This document shows positions 1 through 8,105 of a stretch of DNA of 64,000 nt, piece by piece. The position numbers and the translations under genes are program-made. Source of the DNA: Oscillospiraceae bacterium (lineage in GTDB: Bacteria; Bacillota; Clostridia; Oscillospirales; Acutalibacteraceae); contig DPOR01000009.1 in assembly GCA_003538135.1 (NCBI GenBank), forward strand, positions 29,984 to 93,983, read 5' to 3'. Under the pieces are notes generated by a model that searched no databases, was not told the origin of the DNA, and was given only the letters and a program-made list of their open reading frames with translations. Every line of letters begins with the position of its first letter. Within the stretch, counting starts at the first letter, position 1.

Positions 1-222
1 CAGTATCCCGTCCATCGGCACATCGAGGAGATTTCCGAGCGCGTAGAGGTTATCTACGGTCGGCAGGCTCTCGCCGTTTTGCCATTTATAGACGGCTCTG
101 GGCTCTTCAAAGCCGAAATAGCTCTGAATATCCCGAACGGTCAGTCCGCGCTCAATGCGCAGGCGGCGGATGTTGTTGCCCGTAGCGACGAGGTCGATTA
201 CGGGAAAGCATTTTGTACTCAT
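1..222 (-). CDS. XRE-family helix-turn-helix regulator (partial, 3' end off the window)
   Basis: This is the N-terminal 74 codons of a small DNA-binding protein; the rest lies beyond the left edge. Reverse-strand translation gives an XRE-type HTH: residues around 15-70 include NNIRRLRIERGLTVRDIQ, a recognition-helix segment AVYKWQNGESLPTVDNL, and LGNLLDVPMD. The ATG at 222 follows a strong Shine-Dalgarno (TAAGGAGGT), which fixes the start. A small basic protein is divergent from it at 333. Its DNA target and any effector domain cannot be judged from the visible part. Confidence 0.8.
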   Translation of the reverse strand, partial: MSTKCFPVIDLVATGNNIRRLRIERGLTVRDIQSYFGFEEPRAVYKWQNGESLPTVDNLYALGNLLDVPMDGIL

Positions 223-332
223 ATCGGTACCTCCTTAAAGAGTGATATTAGAGAATAACAGAAAGAGTGAAAAAATGCAAGAAAAATTTTAAATATCGGG
301 CAAAATTTTTTAAGCAAAGGGGAAAAGAAAAA

Positions 333-506
333 ATGGAAAAGCTTATTCCGCTCTCGAAGCAGAGCAAGAAAGAGAGACGCAAATTCTATTCGTCCAAGCG
401 CGGTTCATGGAACGGCATTTCACCCGCGACCCGAGTCGTCCGCAGCCGAAAGGTCTATGACCGCAAGCGTATGAAGTCGGCAGACAGACGCGCTTGCGCA
501 GACTAA
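333..506 (+). CDS. Small basic conserved-type hypothetical protein (57 aa)
   Basis: A 57-residue, very basic protein beginning MEKLIPLSKQSKKERRKFY and containing RGSWNGISPATRVVRS and KVYDRKR. From memory, similar Lys/Arg-rich proteins with an N-terminal 'KQSKKxxK' and a central 'RGSWNG' recur in Clostridia, often near XRE regulators and mobile regions. Their function is unknown. The ATG at 333 is preferred over the upstream in-frame ATG at 267 because an AAGGGG ribosome-binding site lies just before it and the upstream extension is poly-lysine translation of AT-rich leader. A terminator-like hairpin lies about 125 bases downstream. Confidence 0.55.
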   Translation: MEKLIPLSKQSKKERRKFYSSKRGSWNGISPATRVVRSRKVYDRKRMKSADRRACAD

Positions 507-632
507 AAAGCCCACAAAAACGCGCTATAAGTTATTACTCGACAACCGACCGTAACACCACATATCGTTTTTTTATTAAGAAGAGTACAAATTTGGATTT
601 GCAAACCTGTTTTCCAACACCGTATAAACAGC

Positions 633-675
633 AACAGCCGCGACAGAAACTGCCGTGGCTGTTCGTTGTTTTATT
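633..675 (+). terminator. Rho-independent terminator
   Basis: A hairpin with 14-base arms (one mismatch and one wobble) around a 3-base loop at 633-663 is followed on the plus strand by a T-rich tract (cgttgttttatttt). It would end the transcript of the small gene at 333-506. The reverse strand lacks a good T tract after the stem, although the stem also lies just beyond the end of the symporter gene. Confidence 0.6.
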
Positions 676-715
676 TTATCCACGCTCACCGAGCGGAAGA
701 TTTGTATTGACTGTC

Positions 716-2287
716 TTACAGCTCGTTCTTTTTGCTGCCTATATCCATCTGAGCCTTTGCGAGTCTCTCGAGAGCTTCGAGGTCGCCGGAGGTTGCCTCC
801 TTGGACATTGCGGCGCGTCTCTCAAGCAGCTCCTCGTACATCTTCTCCTTCTTCTTGTCGTTGAGATCGTAGAAGAGCATCGGAATGATTCCGAGCGAGG
901 TGGTCACAAACGGGATAATGGTGAACATCGCAAACAGGCCGAACTTCGTGTTGTCGGACTGTGCGGTGCCTCTTGTGTAGGCGGTCAGGTCGTAGCCGAT
1001 AAGCTGCTTGATGAACAGCGCGATATAGCCGCTGACGATGCTCGAAAGCTTCTGGGCAAGACCCTGGGCGACGCTCGTCATGCCCTCTGTGCGGTAGCCG
1101 TTCTTCCATTCGCAGTAGTCCATTGCCTCGTTGTACATCTCGGTCGGAATGACCTTACGCACGCCGTAGAAAATCATAAACAGCGTCTCCCACAAGGTGA
1201 GGGCGATCGCCATGGGAACGACCTTCTTATAAAGTCCGTGCTTCTTGCCGCCGATACAGCCGACAAAGAATACGGGGACTAACAGGATATCGCCGATATA
1301 TGTACCCATGATATACAGGAATCGGCTCGAGAAGTGCCGCCTGAACCACGGAACTATTGCATAGCTTATGGGGTTGATTATCGAGCCGGGGATACCGGTG
1401 ATTATATTGAGCGAGGCGAAGTTCAGAACATCGATAAGGTAGTCCGACTTGCTGCCGCCGACCGAGAAGCCGCTGAGCATCTTGGAGAGCGTCATAAGAA
1501 GTATGGGCTTGTTGTTGATTATCGACTTGATGCCCGCCCTTATGCTCGGGCGCTCGACGGACTGCATGACTCTCTCTTTGCAGATAAAGAAGAACCACAT
1601 AGCGCCTGCGCCTGCAACGATCGCGGTGAAAACGCCCATGCCGATGAACGTGCCCTGAAGAGTAAACTTGACCTTGTTTCTGCCGATGAGGTCGAGGAGA
1701 ACGGTCATTATCTGCTCGGGCAGCTTCTCTCCGAGGAAACCGGAGGCGAAATTGGCAATGGTGATTATTCTTGTTCTGTCAACGGGGTGCGGAGTTATCG
1801 TTGACTGGATACCCTTTTGCGCTATATCGCGGAAGGTTCCCGCGCCCTCGCGCACGACCATGAGTAAAAGATATCCTATAAATTTCCAGATATCGTTCGG
1901 GCCTCTGCCCGCAAATATGAGGGGCATGAGCCAATAGATGCACGTGCCTATGGTGCCGGGGATACCGAGTGCGACGAGATAGGGCTTAAATTTACCCCAA
2001 CGGGTTCTCGTCTTGTCGACTATCGCGCCGAAAAGCACGTCGTTGATAACATCCCAGATGCCGTTGATGATGTTCGCTATTCTTTGGTACTTCAGGCTGA
2101 CCTGAAGAATATTGGTAACGAATCTCTGCGTATACGCGTTGATATTGAAGCTCTGCGACATATCATAGACGACGTAAGCGACAGTTTCTTTCGTTCCGAC
2201 ATAGCGCCTGTTCTGAAAGACGTATCCTGACGAATCTTCGCCGGAGCCCGCCTGCGGATCGACCGCGGCTGTCTGTTCTTTTGCCAA
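716..2287 (-). CDS. MFS transporter, GPH (glycoside-pentoside-hexuronide:cation symporter) family
   Basis: A 523-residue polytopic membrane protein with about 12 hydrophobic segments. The N-terminal region matches the GPH/MelB-like pattern: an early segment with NIINGIWDVINDVLFGAIVDKTRTRWGK (the 'D...D.P..G...D.T.TR.G' signature region) and a central loop with the PVDRTRI arginine cluster. It should take up a sugar or glycoside with Na+ or H+; the substrate cannot be told. The long C-terminal tail is cytoplasmic and charged. The start is taken as TTG at 2287 because GGGAGGT lies 6 bases upstream; the frame is open a few codons further up. It is monocistronic with its own promoter and has no adjacent glycosidase. 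Confidence 0.85.
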   Translation of the reverse strand: MAKEQTAAVDPQAGSGEDSSGYVFQNRRYVGTKETVAYVVYDMSQSFNINAYTQRFVTNILQVSLKYQRIANIINGIWDVINDVLFGAIVDKTRTRWGKFKPYLVALGIPGTIGTCIYWLMPLIFAGRGPNDIWKFIGYLLLMVVREGAGTFRDIAQKGIQSTITPHPVDRTRIITIANFASGFLGEKLPEQIMTVLLDLIGRNKVKFTLQGTFIGMGVFTAIVAGAGAMWFFFICKERVMQSVERPSIRAGIKSIINNKPILLMTLSKMLSGFSVGGSKSDYLIDVLNFASLNIITGIPGSIINPISYAIVPWFRRHFSSRFLYIMGTYIGDILLVPVFFVGCIGGKKHGLYKKVVPMAIALTLWETLFMIFYGVRKVIPTEMYNEAMDYCEWKNGYRTEGMTSVAQGLAQKLSSIVSGYIALFIKQLIGYDLTAYTRGTAQSDNTKFGLFAMFTIIPFVTTSLGIIPMLFYDLNDKKKEKMYEELLERRAAMSKEATSGDLEALERLAKAQMDIGSKKNEL

Positions 2288-2322
2288 AAAACTACCTCCC
2301 AACCAAAAAATCTAACTTCACG

Positions 2323-2351
2323 ATTATAACATAGGTTTTCGCAAAAAGCAA
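2323..2351 (-). promoter_or_regulatory. Sigma-A promoter of the GPH symporter gene
   Basis: TTGCTT and TATAAT on the minus strand are separated by 17 bases, placing a start site about 30 bases before the ribosome-binding site of the symporter gene. Confidence 0.6.
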
Positions 2352-2481
2352 CAATTTCCATACAAAAAGTTGAATCTTTACACAAAAAATTCGTCAATAA
2401 TGCCCCATGCCGATTGCCTAAACACAGCTGTTATGATAAGATACATTATTATTAAATCGATTTTCGGCGGGAGGCATCGGT

Positions 2482-3588
2482 ATGAATTTAAATAACGCGG
2501 GGATATATATACACATTCCCTTCTGCCGCAGCAAGTGCCCCTACTGCGACTTTTATTCCCTGCGCCTTGACGAAGATTCGGCGGATGCTTATACGGACTC
2601 GCTTCTTCGGCGTATTCCCGCTTTGGCGTCACGATACGGCGTAAGCGCCGATACAATATATCTGGGCGGCGGCACACCGTCGGCGCTCGGAGCGGAAAGA
2701 ATCGCAAGAATTGTCGGCGCGGCGCGGGAGTTTGCGGGAAAGGGAGCCGAGATAACCGTCGAGTGCAACCCGTTTGACGCGGCCAAAAAAGGTCTCGATT
2801 TCGCCCTGCTCAAGGAGGCGGGCGTCAACAGGATATCCATGGGAATGCAGTCGGCAAACGACGGCGAACGCCGCGCCCTGGGCAGGCTCAGCGGCAGGGA
2901 CGATGTCTCTCTCGCCGTCAGGCGCGCCGGGGACGCGGGAATAGAAAATATTTCGCTCGATCTCATGCTTGCGGTACCCGGTCAGACGGTTGACTCGCTT
3001 AGGGACAGTGTCGCTTTCTGCGCGGACGCAGGGGTTTGCCACGTCAGCGCATACATATTGAAAATAGAGGAGGGCACGCGCTTTTTTGAAAGGCAGGGCG
3101 AGCTCGCCCTGCCCGACGAGGACAAGACCTGCGAGCTGTATCTCACCGCCTGCGAGGAGCTCGAAAAGCGCGGCTTCATTCAGTATGAAATATCAAATTT
3201 TGCAAAGCGGGGCCACGAGAGCCGCCACAATCTCAAATATTGGAACTGCGAGGAATATCTCGGCATCGGCCCTTCGGCGCACTCGTTTATCGGCGGCGGA
3301 AGATTCTTCTTCCCGCGGGACACGGAGAGCTTTATTGCAAACTGCGAGCCCGTAAACGACGGCGAGGGCGGGAGCTTTGAGGAGTATTTAATGCTCCGTC
3401 TGCGCCTGTGCGAAGGACTCATATTCTCCGAGGTAAAAGAGCGGTTCGGCCACGGCGTGCCCGAGAATATAATCGAGAAATGCGAGCGGTTCTCGCGGGC
3501 GGGGCTCACGGTCTGCGACGGCAAGCACATCGCGCTGACAAGGCGCGGCTTTCTCGTTTCAAACGCCGTTATAGCCGAGCTTATGTAA
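2482..3588 (+). CDS. hemW: HemW-type radical SAM protein
   Basis: A 368-residue radical SAM enzyme. The cluster motif CRSKCPYCDFYS near residues 15-26 has the C-x3-C-x2-C-x-F pattern typical of HemW rather than the CxC of the true coproporphyrinogen dehydrogenase HemN. Further family features are YLGGGTPSAL, VECNP, GVNRISMGMQS and a C-terminal winged-helix-like domain with YEISNFAKRGHESRHNLKYW, shared by HemN and HemW. HemW is described as a haem chaperone. The ATG follows GGCGGGAGG. It is a single gene ending just before the promoter of the ion transporter at 3853. Confidence 0.9.
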   Translation: MNLNNAGIYIHIPFCRSKCPYCDFYSLRLDEDSADAYTDSLLRRIPALASRYGVSADTIYLGGGTPSALGAERIARIVGAAREFAGKGAEITVECNPFDAAKKGLDFALLKEAGVNRISMGMQSANDGERRALGRLSGRDDVSLAVRRAGDAGIENISLDLMLAVPGQTVDSLRDSVAFCADAGVCHVSAYILKIEEGTRFFERQGELALPDEDKTCELYLTACEELEKRGFIQYEISNFAKRGHESRHNLKYWNCEEYLGIGPSAHSFIGGGRFFFPRDTESFIANCEPVNDGEGGSFEEYLMLRLRLCEGLIFSEVKERFGHGVPENIIEKCERFSRAGLTVCDGKHIALTRRGFLVSNAVIAELM

Positions 3589-3614
3589 AATTTACGTTTT
3601 GTCGAAAAAACTTC

Positions 3615-3643
3615 TTGACTGCCGTTGATTTTTTTTATATAAT
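3615..3643 (+). promoter_or_regulatory. Sigma-A promoter for the riboswitch-like leader and transporter
   Basis: TTGACT at 3615-3620 and TATAAT at 3638-3643 are exactly 17 bases apart. Transcription should start near 3650, the first base of the structured leader. Confidence 0.75.
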
Positions 3644-3650
3644 GCCTTTT

Positions 3651-3796
3651 GCAGCCGAATAATGAGTGGTGGAGTCTGTCATAATCCGCATAACAGGCGG
3701 GTTATTTATTTGAGGTTGAAGCAATGCGGTGTTTGTATTGTCATGCTTTAATGAATTGGCTATTTCACGCTCCTGTCGGGAGCGTGTTTTTTCTTT
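3651..3796 (+). promoter_or_regulatory. Candidate riboswitch (class unassigned) with intrinsic terminator
   Basis: A compact leader lies between promoter and transporter. A closing helix can form between GCC(G)AAU at 3654-3660 and AUUGGC at 3755-3760. Inside it are a clear hairpin UAAUCCGC/GCGGGUUA (3682-3689 with 3697-3704) and a second possible hairpin GCAAU/AUUGU (3721-3725 with 3737-3741). This roughly 110-nt three-way-junction-like unit is followed at once by a strong terminator (CACGCUCC/GGGAGCGUG at 3766-3786, then U6). The layout of promoter, aptamer-sized fold, terminator and ion-transporter gene is that of a transcriptional riboswitch. It does not match the FMN, TPP, SAM, lysine, yybP-ykoY, crcB or ykkC consensus as I recall them. 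A sodium- or lithium-sensing class would fit the gene but is not shown. Confidence 0.6.
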
Positions 3797-3852
3797 GGGG
3801 AAAATCAGTCGCTGAGTGTTCGCTGCAAAAAAATATTTTTGGAGTGTGAAGC

Positions 3853-5235
3853 ATGAGCAGTATCACCGTAACCGCGCTGGTGCTATTCGCGGCGACATAT
3901 ATTCTTATGATGGCGTTTCAAAAGATTCGCCCGTATGTCGCTGTTGCATCGGCGGTTATCTTCGTTATCCTCGGCACCGTTGCCGCATTCAAGCCCGAGC
4001 TTTTCGGCGCGAACTTTTTCGCCCTCGGCTCGGGAGAGACCTTCAGCTATACTTTTAAGACGGCTGTCGGCGAAATCGACTGGAACGTCATCATGATGAT
4101 CGCCGGCACCATGGGCACCGTCTATCTCTTTATCGAGTCCAATATGCCTCAGCTGATGAGTGATGTTCTTATATCAAAGATGCCCAATGTCAAGTGGGCT
4201 GTCGTCTGCATGAGCCTTTTCGCGGGCATCGTCTCCGCGTTTGTCGACAATGTCGCTACCGTTCTCATGATAGCGCCCGTCGCGCTCGCGCTTTGCAAAA
4301 AGCTCAACATCTCGCCCGTGCCGAGCATTATCTGCATCGCCGTCTCGTCCAATCTCCAGGGCGCGGCCACGCTTGTGGGCGATACGACCTCCATACTGCT
4401 CGCAAAAGCGGCGAACCTCGATTTCTCCGACTTCTTTTTTGACGAGGGCAAGCCCGGTATGTTCTGGGTCGTTGAGGCGGGCGCCGTTGTCAGCGCGCTG
4501 ATAATCCTCTTCATGTTCCGCAAGGAGAATGACAAAATACATATAAACGAGCGCACCAAGGTTGAGGACAAGTTTCCGACTTTCCTGCTCGTCGCCACCG
4601 TCCTCTGCCTTATCGGAGTCTCGTTCATCCCCTATAAGAGCAACGCGGCGGAGGGTCAGTTCTACAAGCCCGAGATAACAAACGGTCTTATCTGTATGTT
4701 CTTCTTCTTTGTCGGCATAATCCGCGAGCTGTTCCGCAAGAACACAAAGCTTGTCAAAAATGCGTTCAAGGAGATAGATTACTACACCATCTTCCTGCTG
4801 ACCGGTCTTTTCGTCGTCATAGGCGGCATAAAGAATGCGGGCGTTATTGATATAATCGGCAACGCGATATCGAAGGTCGGCGGCAGCTCGGGCAGCGTGT
4901 TCATCGTCTACACCGTTATAGTCTGGATGTCGGTTATTCTCTCGGCGTTCATTGACAATATCCCCTACACGGCCACCATGCTCACCGTCATACCCGTCAT
5001 CGCCGTGAATCTCGGCATCGACCCGAAAATCATGTACTACGGGCTGCTCTGCGGCGCGACGCTCGGCGGCAATCTGACCCCGATAGGCGCATCGGCGAAC
5101 ATCGCGGGCATCGGCATCTTGCGCAAGGAGGGGCACGAGGTCAAGGCCACGACCTTCATGAAGTACGGCGTGCCGTTCACTCTCGCGGCGGTCATAACGG
5201 GCTATCTCCTCATCTGGCTCATCTGGAAGCCGTAA
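3853..5235 (+). CDS. ArsB/NhaD-type (SLC13-like) ion transporter
   Basis: A 460-residue membrane protein with about 11-12 hydrophobic segments. It has the inverted-repeat signatures of the ion-transporter superfamily containing ArsB, NhaD and P-protein: FVDNVATVLMIAPVAL near residue 130 and FIDNIPYTATMLTVIPVI near residue 370, each followed by a re-entrant-type segment (LQGAATLVGDTTSILL; LGGNLTPIGASANI). The protein should move an anion or exchange Na+ for H+ across the cytoplasmic membrane; the substrate is not decided by sequence alone. It is a single gene under the riboswitch-like leader and is followed by its own terminator. The start ATG follows TTGGAGTG. Confidence 0.85.
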   Translation: MSSITVTALVLFAATYILMMAFQKIRPYVAVASAVIFVILGTVAAFKPELFGANFFALGSGETFSYTFKTAVGEIDWNVIMMIAGTMGTVYLFIESNMPQLMSDVLISKMPNVKWAVVCMSLFAGIVSAFVDNVATVLMIAPVALALCKKLNISPVPSIICIAVSSNLQGAATLVGDTTSILLAKAANLDFSDFFFDEGKPGMFWVVEAGAVVSALIILFMFRKENDKIHINERTKVEDKFPTFLLVATVLCLIGVSFIPYKSNAAEGQFYKPEITNGLICMFFFFVGIIRELFRKNTKLVKNAFKEIDYYTIFLLTGLFVVIGGIKNAGVIDIIGNAISKVGGSSGSVFIVYTVIVWMSVILSAFIDNIPYTATMLTVIPVIAVNLGIDPKIMYYGLLCGATLGGNLTPIGASANIAGIGILRKEGHEVKATTFMKYGVPFTLAAVITGYLLIWLIWKP

Positions 5236-5253
5236 AACACAACAAAAGCCAAA

Positions 5254-5284
5254 TCCCGGTTTCGGAAGAAGCCGGGACTTTTAA
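5254..5284 (+). terminator. Rho-independent terminator
   Basis: TCCCGG at 5254-5259 pairs with CCGGGA at 5272-5277 and is followed by CTTTTAATT. It ends the ion-transporter transcript. Confidence 0.7.
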
Positions 5285-5366
5285 TTGACACAAAAAAGCT
5301 CTTTTATTTTTCGGAGATTTATTTTATAATGAGCGTGAAAATAAAACTCAGAAAGAGGGGAGAAAA

Positions 5367-6260
5367 ATGGCTCAGTTAAAAATGTATCGGCTGCCCGGAA
5401 CACCTATTAAGCAGTACGCGCTGCCGGAGGGCTTCTCTGTGTCAACGTACAGGACAGAAGCGGACAAAAAGGCCTGGTGCGACTGCTGCAGGAACGGACA
5501 TCTCATTGCCGACGGCGGCGGGGACGAGGAGTTTGACCGCTCAATACTCGACATAGAGGATATCGACCCCGCCCGGGATGTGCTCTTTATCGACTTTCAC
5601 GGCGAGCACGTTGGAACCGTAACCGCCTTTGTCAATTCGGAGGACAACACCGGCCGTATGCACATGGTTGCCGTGCGCGAGGATTTTCGCGGAAAAGGAC
5701 TTGCGAAATATCTCACCATGCTCGCTCTCAACCACCTGTCCGAAAAGGGCGTGAGATATGTTCACCTGACAACGGACGAGTTCCGTCCGAGTGCCGTGAA
5801 GAGCTATCTCTCCGGAGGCTTTTTGCCGGTTGAATACGATATGGAAATGCAGGATCGCTGGGAGGTCATGCTTGAGGAATGCGGCATAGATTCGGCGCGG
5901 ATGCTCTATGACGACGCGAGCGAATATAAGATTATATACCGCCGCTCAAAGGCGAAGAAGATAAAAATCGGAGTTCTCGGAGCGGGGCGCGGCAAGTCCA
6001 TGATGGACTACTGCAAATTCGCCGAAAACGCGGAGCTGGCGGCGGTCTGCGACTTCAGAAAAGAAAGGCTCGAGGAGGCCGAACGGGAATACGGCGCCGA
6101 CGGCAGCATAAGCTATTACACCGAGTTCGACGAGTTTTTGAAGCATGATACGGACTGCGTTGTTCTCGCAAACTACGCAAACGAGCACGCCCCGTATGCG
6201 ATAAAATGCCTGGAGGCCGCAAAAATGTCCTCAGCGAGGTTCTGCCCGTTCAGACGATGA
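5367..6260 (+). CDS. GNAT acetyltransferase-Gfo/Idh/MocA fusion, N-terminal part (frameshifted)
   Basis: Residues about 20-190 form a GNAT acetyltransferase with the acetyl-CoA pyrophosphate loop REDFRGKGLAKYL and a C-terminal YLSGGFLPVEYD. From about residue 197 a Gfo/Idh/MocA-type Rossmann fold begins (KIGVLGAGRGKSMMDYC, then LAAVCDFRKERLEEA). The reading frame leaves this fold at an A5 run (6221-6225), where the continuation of the oxidoreductase lies in the -1 frame (next feature). With one more A the protein would read ...CLEAAKNVLSEVLP..., the expected family sequence, giving a fusion of about 626 residues. The start ATG follows GAGGGGAG. The acetyl acceptor and oxidoreductase substrate are unknown. 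Confidence 0.75.
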   Translation: MAQLKMYRLPGTPIKQYALPEGFSVSTYRTEADKKAWCDCCRNGHLIADGGGDEEFDRSILDIEDIDPARDVLFIDFHGEHVGTVTAFVNSEDNTGRMHMVAVREDFRGKGLAKYLTMLALNHLSEKGVRYVHLTTDEFRPSAVKSYLSGGFLPVEYDMEMQDRWEVMLEECGIDSARMLYDDASEYKIIYRRSKAKKIKIGVLGAGRGKSMMDYCKFAENAELAAVCDFRKERLEEAEREYGADGSISYYTEFDEFLKHDTDCVVLANYANEHAPYAIKCLEAAKMSSARFCPFRR

Positions 6261-7246
6261 AGGAGGCCGTGGAGCTCGTCGAAGCGGTCGAAAGAACGGG
6301 GAAAGTCTATGCCTATGCCGAAAACTACGCCTATATGCCCGCTCCGAAAAAGATGAGAGCGCTCTACAGGGACGGTGTGCTCGGCAGCTTCGAATACGGC
6401 GAGGGCGAGTATATGCACAACTGCGAGAGCGGCTGGCACTTCTATTCCTTCGCCGACCCGAAGCATTGGCGCAACACGATGAGCGCGTTTTATTACTGCA
6501 CCCACTCGATAGGGCCGCTCATCCATATTACAGGGCTGCGCCCCGTTAAGGTTGCGGGCTTTGAGGCTCCGTTTAACGCGCGCATGGAGAGAATGGGCGC
6601 AAAGGCGGGAGCTTTTGCGGTTGAAATGATAACCCTCGAAAACGGCGCGCTTATTAAAAGTCTGCACGGCGTGGGTCCCTCCAAAGGCTCGATATGGTAT
6701 TCGATTTACGGCTCAAAGGGCAGAATGGAGAGCGCAAGGGAGGACGCCGAAAACGGCGGCGTCGGAACGCTCTATGTCAACTGCGACGAGCACGAGGGGG
6801 ACAATAAATCATCGCCCGTCATAACTCCGACGGACGACGCGCTGACCGAAATAGCCGACAAGGCCGGGCACGGCGGCTCCGATTACTATGTCATGCACAA
6901 TCTCGTCGAAAAGCTCCGCGGCAACCGCAACGCCGATACCGTTGATATTTACGAGGCTCTCGATATGTTCCTGCCCGGTATGTTCGCATATTTTTCCGTC
7001 CTCGATGGCGGCAGACAACTGGATATCCCCAACCTCAGGAATCCCGAAGAGCGCGACAAGTGGAGAAACGACACCCGCTGCACCGACCCCGCCGTCGCCG
7101 GAGCCATGCTTATTCCGAGCTATTCAAAGGGCAATCCCGATATTCCACAGAAAAACTACGACTATCTCGCCTCGCTCCCGACGGAGAGATTTATGGATAC
7201 GGACACCCGCAGCGAGCTCGGCATCGAGTCAAACGTTTCGAACTGA
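6206..7246 (+). CDS. Gfo/Idh/MocA oxidoreductase, C-terminal part of the frameshifted fusion
   Basis: This frame carries the rest of the oxidoreductase: KNVLSEVLPVQTMKEAVELV directly continues the NAD-binding domain, and the C-terminal alpha/beta domain follows (YAENYAYMPAPKKMRALYRDG, HWRNTMSAFYYCTHSIGPL, then the SIYGSKGRMES strand typical of the family). Family enzymes are NAD(P)-dependent dehydrogenases of sugars or related compounds. The ATG at 6206 is not preceded by a ribosome-binding site and its first residues (MPGGRK) are out of register with the family, so this is almost certainly not an independent gene but the tail of the gene starting at 5367. A bidirectional terminator follows. 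Confidence 0.75.
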   Translation: MPGGRKNVLSEVLPVQTMKEAVELVEAVERTGKVYAYAENYAYMPAPKKMRALYRDGVLGSFEYGEGEYMHNCESGWHFYSFADPKHWRNTMSAFYYCTHSIGPLIHITGLRPVKVAGFEAPFNARMERMGAKAGAFAVEMITLENGALIKSLHGVGPSKGSIWYSIYGSKGRMESAREDAENGGVGTLYVNCDEHEGDNKSSPVITPTDDALTEIADKAGHGGSDYYVMHNLVEKLRGNRNADTVDIYEALDMFLPGMFAYFSVLDGGRQLDIPNLRNPEERDKWRNDTRCTDPAVAGAMLIPSYSKGNPDIPQKNYDYLASLPTERFMDTDTRSELGIESNVSN

Positions 7247-7269
7247 TGTTCCTGCGCAGAGATAAAAAC

Positions 7270-7305
7270 AGCCCGCCGATTCTCGGCGGGCTTATGCTTT
7301 TTATA
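7270..7305. terminator. Bidirectional terminator between convergent genes
   Basis: AGCCCGCCGA at 7270-7279 pairs with TCGGCGGGCT at 7283-7292 around a short loop. T-rich bases follow on plus (atgcttttta) and on minus (tgtttttatc). It separates the oxidoreductase from the ABC importer. Confidence 0.8.
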
Positions 7306-7313
7306 TTCGGATA

Positions 7314-8105
7314 TCAGAGCACCTTGGACAGGAATTCCTTGGCTCGCGGGCTCTGCGGATTGTTGAAGAACTCCTCGGGAGTGTTCTCCTCAACTATCCT
7401 GCCCTCGTCCATGAACACGAGCTTCGTGCCGACCTCGCGGGCAAAGCCCATCTCGTGGGTGACGACGACCATCGTCATGCCCTCGTGGGCGAGCTGCTTC
7501 ATCAGGTCGAGAACCTCGCCGACCATCTCGGGGTCAAGCGCGCTCGTCGGCTCGTCGAAGAGGATGACCTCGGGGTTCATCGCAAGCGAGCGGACTATCG
7601 CAACTCTCTGCTTCTGGCCGCCGGAGAGGGTGGAGGGATAGACATCCGCCTTGTCCTCGAGGCCTATACGCTCGAGCAATTTGTGAGCTTTTTCCTCCGC
7701 GTCCTTTTTTATCTCCCTGACGGGGCGCACGGGGAGCTTATCCTTATGGAACATATTGTGCAAAACAGCCTTGCGTCTGTCCTTCTTGGCGCAGAGTACG
7801 GGCGAGAGCATTATGTTCTCTATGACGGTCTTGTTGTTGAAAAGATTGAAATGCTGGAACACCATTCCCATCTTTCTGCGGTGGATATTGATGTCGACCT
7901 TCATGTCGGCGATATCCACACCCTCAAAGATTATCTTGCCCGAGGTCGGATCCTCCATGCAGTTGAGGCAGCGCAGGAAGGTGCTCTTTCCGGAGCCGGA
8001 GGGGCCTATGACAACAACTATGTCGCCCTTGTTGATAGTCATATTTATGCCCTTGAGGACCTCGTTGTCCCCGAAGCTTTTTTTCAGGTCAATTACGTCT
8101 ATCAC
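7314..8105 (-). CDS. Polar amino acid ABC importer, ATP-binding protein (GlnQ-like)
   Basis: A 263-residue ATPase with Walker A GPSGSGKST near residue 33, Q-loop VFQHFNLF, signature LSGGQKQRVAIVRSL, Walker B VILFDEPTSALDPEM and the switch histidine in VVVTHEMGFAREV. It belongs to the GlnQ/HisP class that energises uptake of polar amino acids. Unlike most GlnQ proteins it carries an extra stretch of roughly 20 residues after about residue 110 (the CAKKDRRKAVLHNMFHKDK region, running to about 135), between the Q-loop and the signature. It overlaps the permease gene by 17 bases (8089-8105), so the two are probably translationally coupled. Confidence 0.92.
   Translation of the reverse strand: MIDVIDLKKSFGDNEVLKGINMTINKGDIVVVIGPSGSGKSTFLRCLNCMEDPTSGKIIFEGVDIADMKVDINIHRRKMGMVFQHFNLFNNKTVIENIMLSPVLCAKKDRRKAVLHNMFHKDKLPVRPVREIKKDAEEKAHKLLERIGLEDKADVYPSTLSGGQKQRVAIVRSLAMNPEVILFDEPTSALDPEMVGEVLDLMKQLAHEGMTMVVVTHEMGFAREVGTKLVFMDEGRIVEENTPEEFFNNPQSPRAKEFLSKVL

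Noticed and set aside
494..1282. 262-codon open frame on plus over the symporter gene
   Set aside because: Antisense shadow of the minus-strand GPH symporter; its translation is low-complexity Leu/Val/His text with no family features.
6214..6230. Programmed -1 ribosomal frameshift in the GNAT-Gfo/Idh gene
   Set aside because: The frame and the A5 run would allow a slip on AAA, but there is no X-XXY-YYZ heptamer in the zero frame and no clear downstream pseudoknot, so a plain one-base deletion is simpler.
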